33,867 nucleotides of DNA from contig JALOQF010000052.1 of the NCBI GenBank assembly GCA_025459425.1, positions 1-33,867 on the forward strand, given 5' to 3'. Numbering within the stretch: position 1 is the first letter of the stretch; each line of letters opens with the position of its first letter. The notes beneath the pieces were generated by a model. It did not search any database and was not told the origin of the DNA. It saw nothing but the letters and a program-made list of their open reading frames with translations. The stretch is from Myxococcaceae bacterium (GTDB taxonomy: Bacteria; Myxococcota; Myxococcia; Myxococcales; Myxococcaceae). Shown one piece after another: positions 32,134-33,867 of the stretch. Both the position numbers and the translations under genes were made by a program.

Positions 32134-33524
32134 TGTCCCGTCTTCTCGTCCCCACCCTCACGCTCGCGGCGCTGACCGGCTGCCTGCGGAACGACCCCAT
32201 CCCCACGTTGCCCGAGAAGGTCGTCGGCAACTGCCGCTACACCAACCCGTTCGCCCGCGCCGAGGAGTGCCGCGACTACGTCGGCGAGTGGACCGAGAAG
32301 GAGGCCCAGGACGACTGCAACGGGCAGCAGCTGTCGGGCGCGAAGGCGCCGTACACCGCGGGCACCACCTGCTCGTACCCGTCGACCCTCGGCTACTGCA
32401 TTCTCGGCAGCGGCCAGCGCTTCACCCGCATTCACCTGCCCGGAGATCGCGACACCCAGTGCGCGCCGGCCGAGCGCGGGTGCGAGATCTTCGGCGGCGG
32501 CCTCTTCGACCCGGCGCCGCTCTGCGGTGGCAAGGTGACCGAGGGTGGCGGCTCGGGCCTCATCACGTGGCGTCAGCCGACCCTCACTTGCAAAGATCCG
32601 CTCCCCGGTGAAGCTGCCGGCCGCAGCGCGAACGGCCAGGTGTGCACCTGGTCGATGATCAGCGCCGCGACCGAAGAGGGCCGCGCCTTCGAGCAGTACG
32701 CGAGCTGCGACATCGTGCGCACCCAGCGGCCCTACTACGGGGCGCCCACCGCGATGAACGCCGAGCGCGAGGACCCGCGCATGAACGACCCCGCGTACCG
32801 CGCCGAGGTCGAGTGGGTGAAGGCCCAGGTCAACTCGACCGCGTGCGTGTGCTGCCACAAGGCCTCGGCGCCGCAGGGCCCGTCGAACTGGTACGTCGAC
32901 CAGCCGGGCAACTTCATCAACGGCTTCTACGACCGCGGCCTCGCCATGGGCGCGGGCTGGATCGACACCGTCGGCTTCGGCGCCTACCCGCCCGAGCAGA
33001 ACAACGGCTTCTCGCGCGCCACGCCAGACCGCCCGAACGACTCGATCTTCGTCACCACCGACCCGGCGCGCATGAAGCGCTTCTTCGAGGCCGAGCTCGC
33101 CTTCCGCGGCAAGACGCGGGCGGACTTCGCGGGCCAGACCTACGGCGCCGGCCCGCTCGACGACCAGCGCTTCTACGTGCCCAAGGCGTGTGAGAACGGC
33201 GAGGGCGTGAACTCGAGCGGCGTGGTGACGTGGAGCGGCGGTCGGGCCCGGTACCTCTGGATCATGGAGAAGGGCACCTCGAGCCCCGGCGTTCCGCCCA
33301 ACCTCGACCTCCCGATGGGCACCCTCTGGCGGTTCGACGTGCCCGACACGGCGATGCAGGGCGTGCCGTCGGGCGTGACGTTCGGCGTGGCCCCCGAGGG
33401 CACGACGCAGAAGTTCCCCGCCTCGGGCTCTCCGGCCGCGCTCGTCTCGGGTCGGGAGTACTACCTCTACGTGCTGCAGGACATCGCCCTGCCCATCACG
33501 CGGTGCTTGTTCACGATGCCGTAA
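32130..33524 (+). CDS. Lipoprotein with CVCCH heme-c-like motif
   Basis: The 464-residue precursor has a lipoprotein signal (lipobox LTGC, Cys18) and about 17 cysteines. At 239-243 it reads Cys-Val-Cys-Cys-His, which fits the CxxCH site for covalent heme c, although the middle cysteine is unusual. Only one such site is present, and no distant methionine ligand can be picked with confidence. The rest is a cysteine-rich, Gly/Pro-rich extracytoplasmic domain I do not recognise. ATG-ATG at 32130 follows GGAG and overlaps the TetR stop. A strong terminator follows. Possible roles are electron transfer or a redox/disulfide surface protein; metal binding without heme is an alternative. Confidence 0.75.
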   Translation: MMSRLLVPTLTLAALTGCLRNDPIPTLPEKVVGNCRYTNPFARAEECRDYVGEWTEKEAQDDCNGQQLSGAKAPYTAGTTCSYPSTLGYCILGSGQRFTRIHLPGDRDTQCAPAERGCEIFGGGLFDPAPLCGGKVTEGGGSGLITWRQPTLTCKDPLPGEAAGRSANGQVCTWSMISAATEEGRAFEQYASCDIVRTQRPYYGAPTAMNAEREDPRMNDPAYRAEVEWVKAQVNSTACVCCHKASAPQGPSNWYVDQPGNFINGFYDRGLAMGAGWIDTVGFGAYPPEQNNGFSRATPDRPNDSIFVTTDPARMKRFFEAELAFRGKTRADFAGQTYGAGPLDDQRFYVPKACENGEGVNSSGVVTWSGGRARYLWIMEKGTSSPGVPPNLDLPMGTLWRFDVPDTAMQGVPSGVTFGVAPEGTTQKFPASGSPAALVSGREYYLYVLQDIALPITRCLFTMP

Positions 33525-33549
33525 GGCCGTGACGTCAGTCGAAGTTCAC

Positions 33550-33589
33550 GACGCGAAGCCAGGGCATCGGCTTCGCGTCTTCGTTTTTT
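33550..33589 (+). terminator. Rho-independent terminator
   Basis: A perfect 11-bp GC-rich stem (GACGCGAAGCC / GGCTTCGCGTC) with an eight-base loop is followed, after five bases, by six T residues. It lies 26 bases after the stop of the CVCCH lipoprotein gene and closes the TetR-lipoprotein unit. This is the only canonical intrinsic terminator I see in the window. Confidence 0.9.
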
Positions 33590-33745
33590 CGGGCATCGCC
33601 CGGCGCGCGCGCGCGGGCGCGACGTTCTCGCGGGACAGCGCCTTCGCTTCGTGCGCGAGCAGTCCTCGGAGCGGTGCTGGGTCTCGCGCGGGCGCTGCGG
33701 GTCAGCGAAGCGAGCGCCTCTCTGCAGGGACGGGCCTCCGTCGCC

Positions 33746-33867
33746 ATGATGCTGACGTTGAATCGGCGCGGGCTGAATCGGCGCGGGCTGAATCGACGCG
33801 GGCTGAATCGACGCGGGCTGAATCGACGCGGGCTGAATCGACGCGGGCTGAATCGACGCGGGCTGAA
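33746..33867 (+). CDS. Partial reading frame of LNRRG pentapeptide repeats
   Basis: From ATG-ATG at 33746 the plus frame reads MMLT, then Leu-Asn-Arg-Arg-Gly repeated seven times, and continues into the window edge without a stop. The frame is also open upstream, with a GTG at 33674 as another possible start. No strong ribosome site is close to the ATGs (AGGGA lies 15 bases away). The unit does not fit the standard pentapeptide-repeat consensus A(D/N)LxX. Arg at two of five positions would make a strongly basic repeat that could bind nucleic acid or acidic surfaces. All differences between copies are synonymous in this frame. It may also be non-coding. Confidence 0.35.
   Translation, partial: MMLTLNRRGLNRRGLNRRGLNRRGLNRRGLNRRGLNRRGL
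33758..33867 (+). repeat. 15-bp tandem repeat array running off the window
   Basis: Seven full 15-base units plus five bases of an eighth run to the last base. Unit 1 begins TTG and the others CTG; units 1-2 carry CGG and units 3-7 CGA at codon 3; otherwise all are identical. The array begins 169 bases after the terminator. There are no spacers, so it is not CRISPR. True copy number is unknown because the window stops inside it. Confidence 0.97.

Noticed and set aside
33535..33747. 70-codon minus-strand ORF near the window end
   Set aside because: It runs through the intrinsic terminator and is Arg/Ala-rich with no recognisable feature.
33758..33867. CRISPR array
   Set aside because: Units are contiguous 15-mers without spacers.

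Overview
This window is very GC-rich DNA with almost no long intergenic space. It looks chromosomal and myxobacterial (phylum Myxococcota). The clues are six lipoproteins in 34 kb, several with Asp-Ala-Gly or Gly-Gly-Ala linkers after the lipobox, an FG-GAP/UnbV lipoprotein, stand-alone response regulators, FecR plus fibronectin-like proteins and a free-standing MshEN protein. This placement is inferred from gene style; no rRNA or other marker is present. I saw no tRNA, insertion sequence, phage gene or CRISPR array.

Layout. Positions 1-2663 (minus strand) hold two single-domain response regulators, a FecR-domain protein and a fibronectin-like secreted protein cut by the window edge, apparently one operon. 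Positions 2777-4835 (plus) hold an AlkA-type DNA glycosylase overlapping an amino-acid permease. Positions 4843-9690 (minus) hold a RapA-like SNF2 ATPase, a GtrA-family membrane protein and an MGDG-synthase-like glycosyltransferase. Positions 9787-12210 hold a large membrane protein facing an Asp-Ala-Gly-rich lipoprotein. Positions 12381-15990 (plus) hold an M16 metalloprotease, MiaE and a small cysteine-patterned secreted peptide. An FG-GAP/UnbV lipoprotein and a coiled-coil protein follow, tail to tail.

Positions 19372-27339 gather the Kdo supply route: kdsB, then ppa, then pyrG-kdsA-kdsC, interrupted on the opposite strand by a Uma2-like protein, a GH31 lipoprotein and another lipoprotein. 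KdsA and KdsC make Kdo, PyrG supplies CTP, KdsB makes CMP-Kdo and Ppa removes the pyrophosphate released. KdsA carries Asp at the position that separates metal-dependent (Cys) from metal-independent (Asn) enzymes. After kdsC come an exact 40-bp tandem duplication and about 435 bp without an intact gene; that stretch contains, on the minus strand, what looks like the severed first codons of mnmG (gidA).

Positions 27817-33524 hold a cysteine-rich lipoprotein with a Gly-Ala-Met repeat arm, the MshEN protein, and two divergent, translationally coupled gene pairs around an AT-rich control region: membrane protein plus DCC thiol-redox protein on one side, TetR regulator plus CVCCH-containing lipoprotein on the other. 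A textbook terminator closes that unit. The window then ends inside a perfect 15-bp tandem array that reads as (Leu-Asn-Arg-Arg-Gly)n, the least explained feature here.
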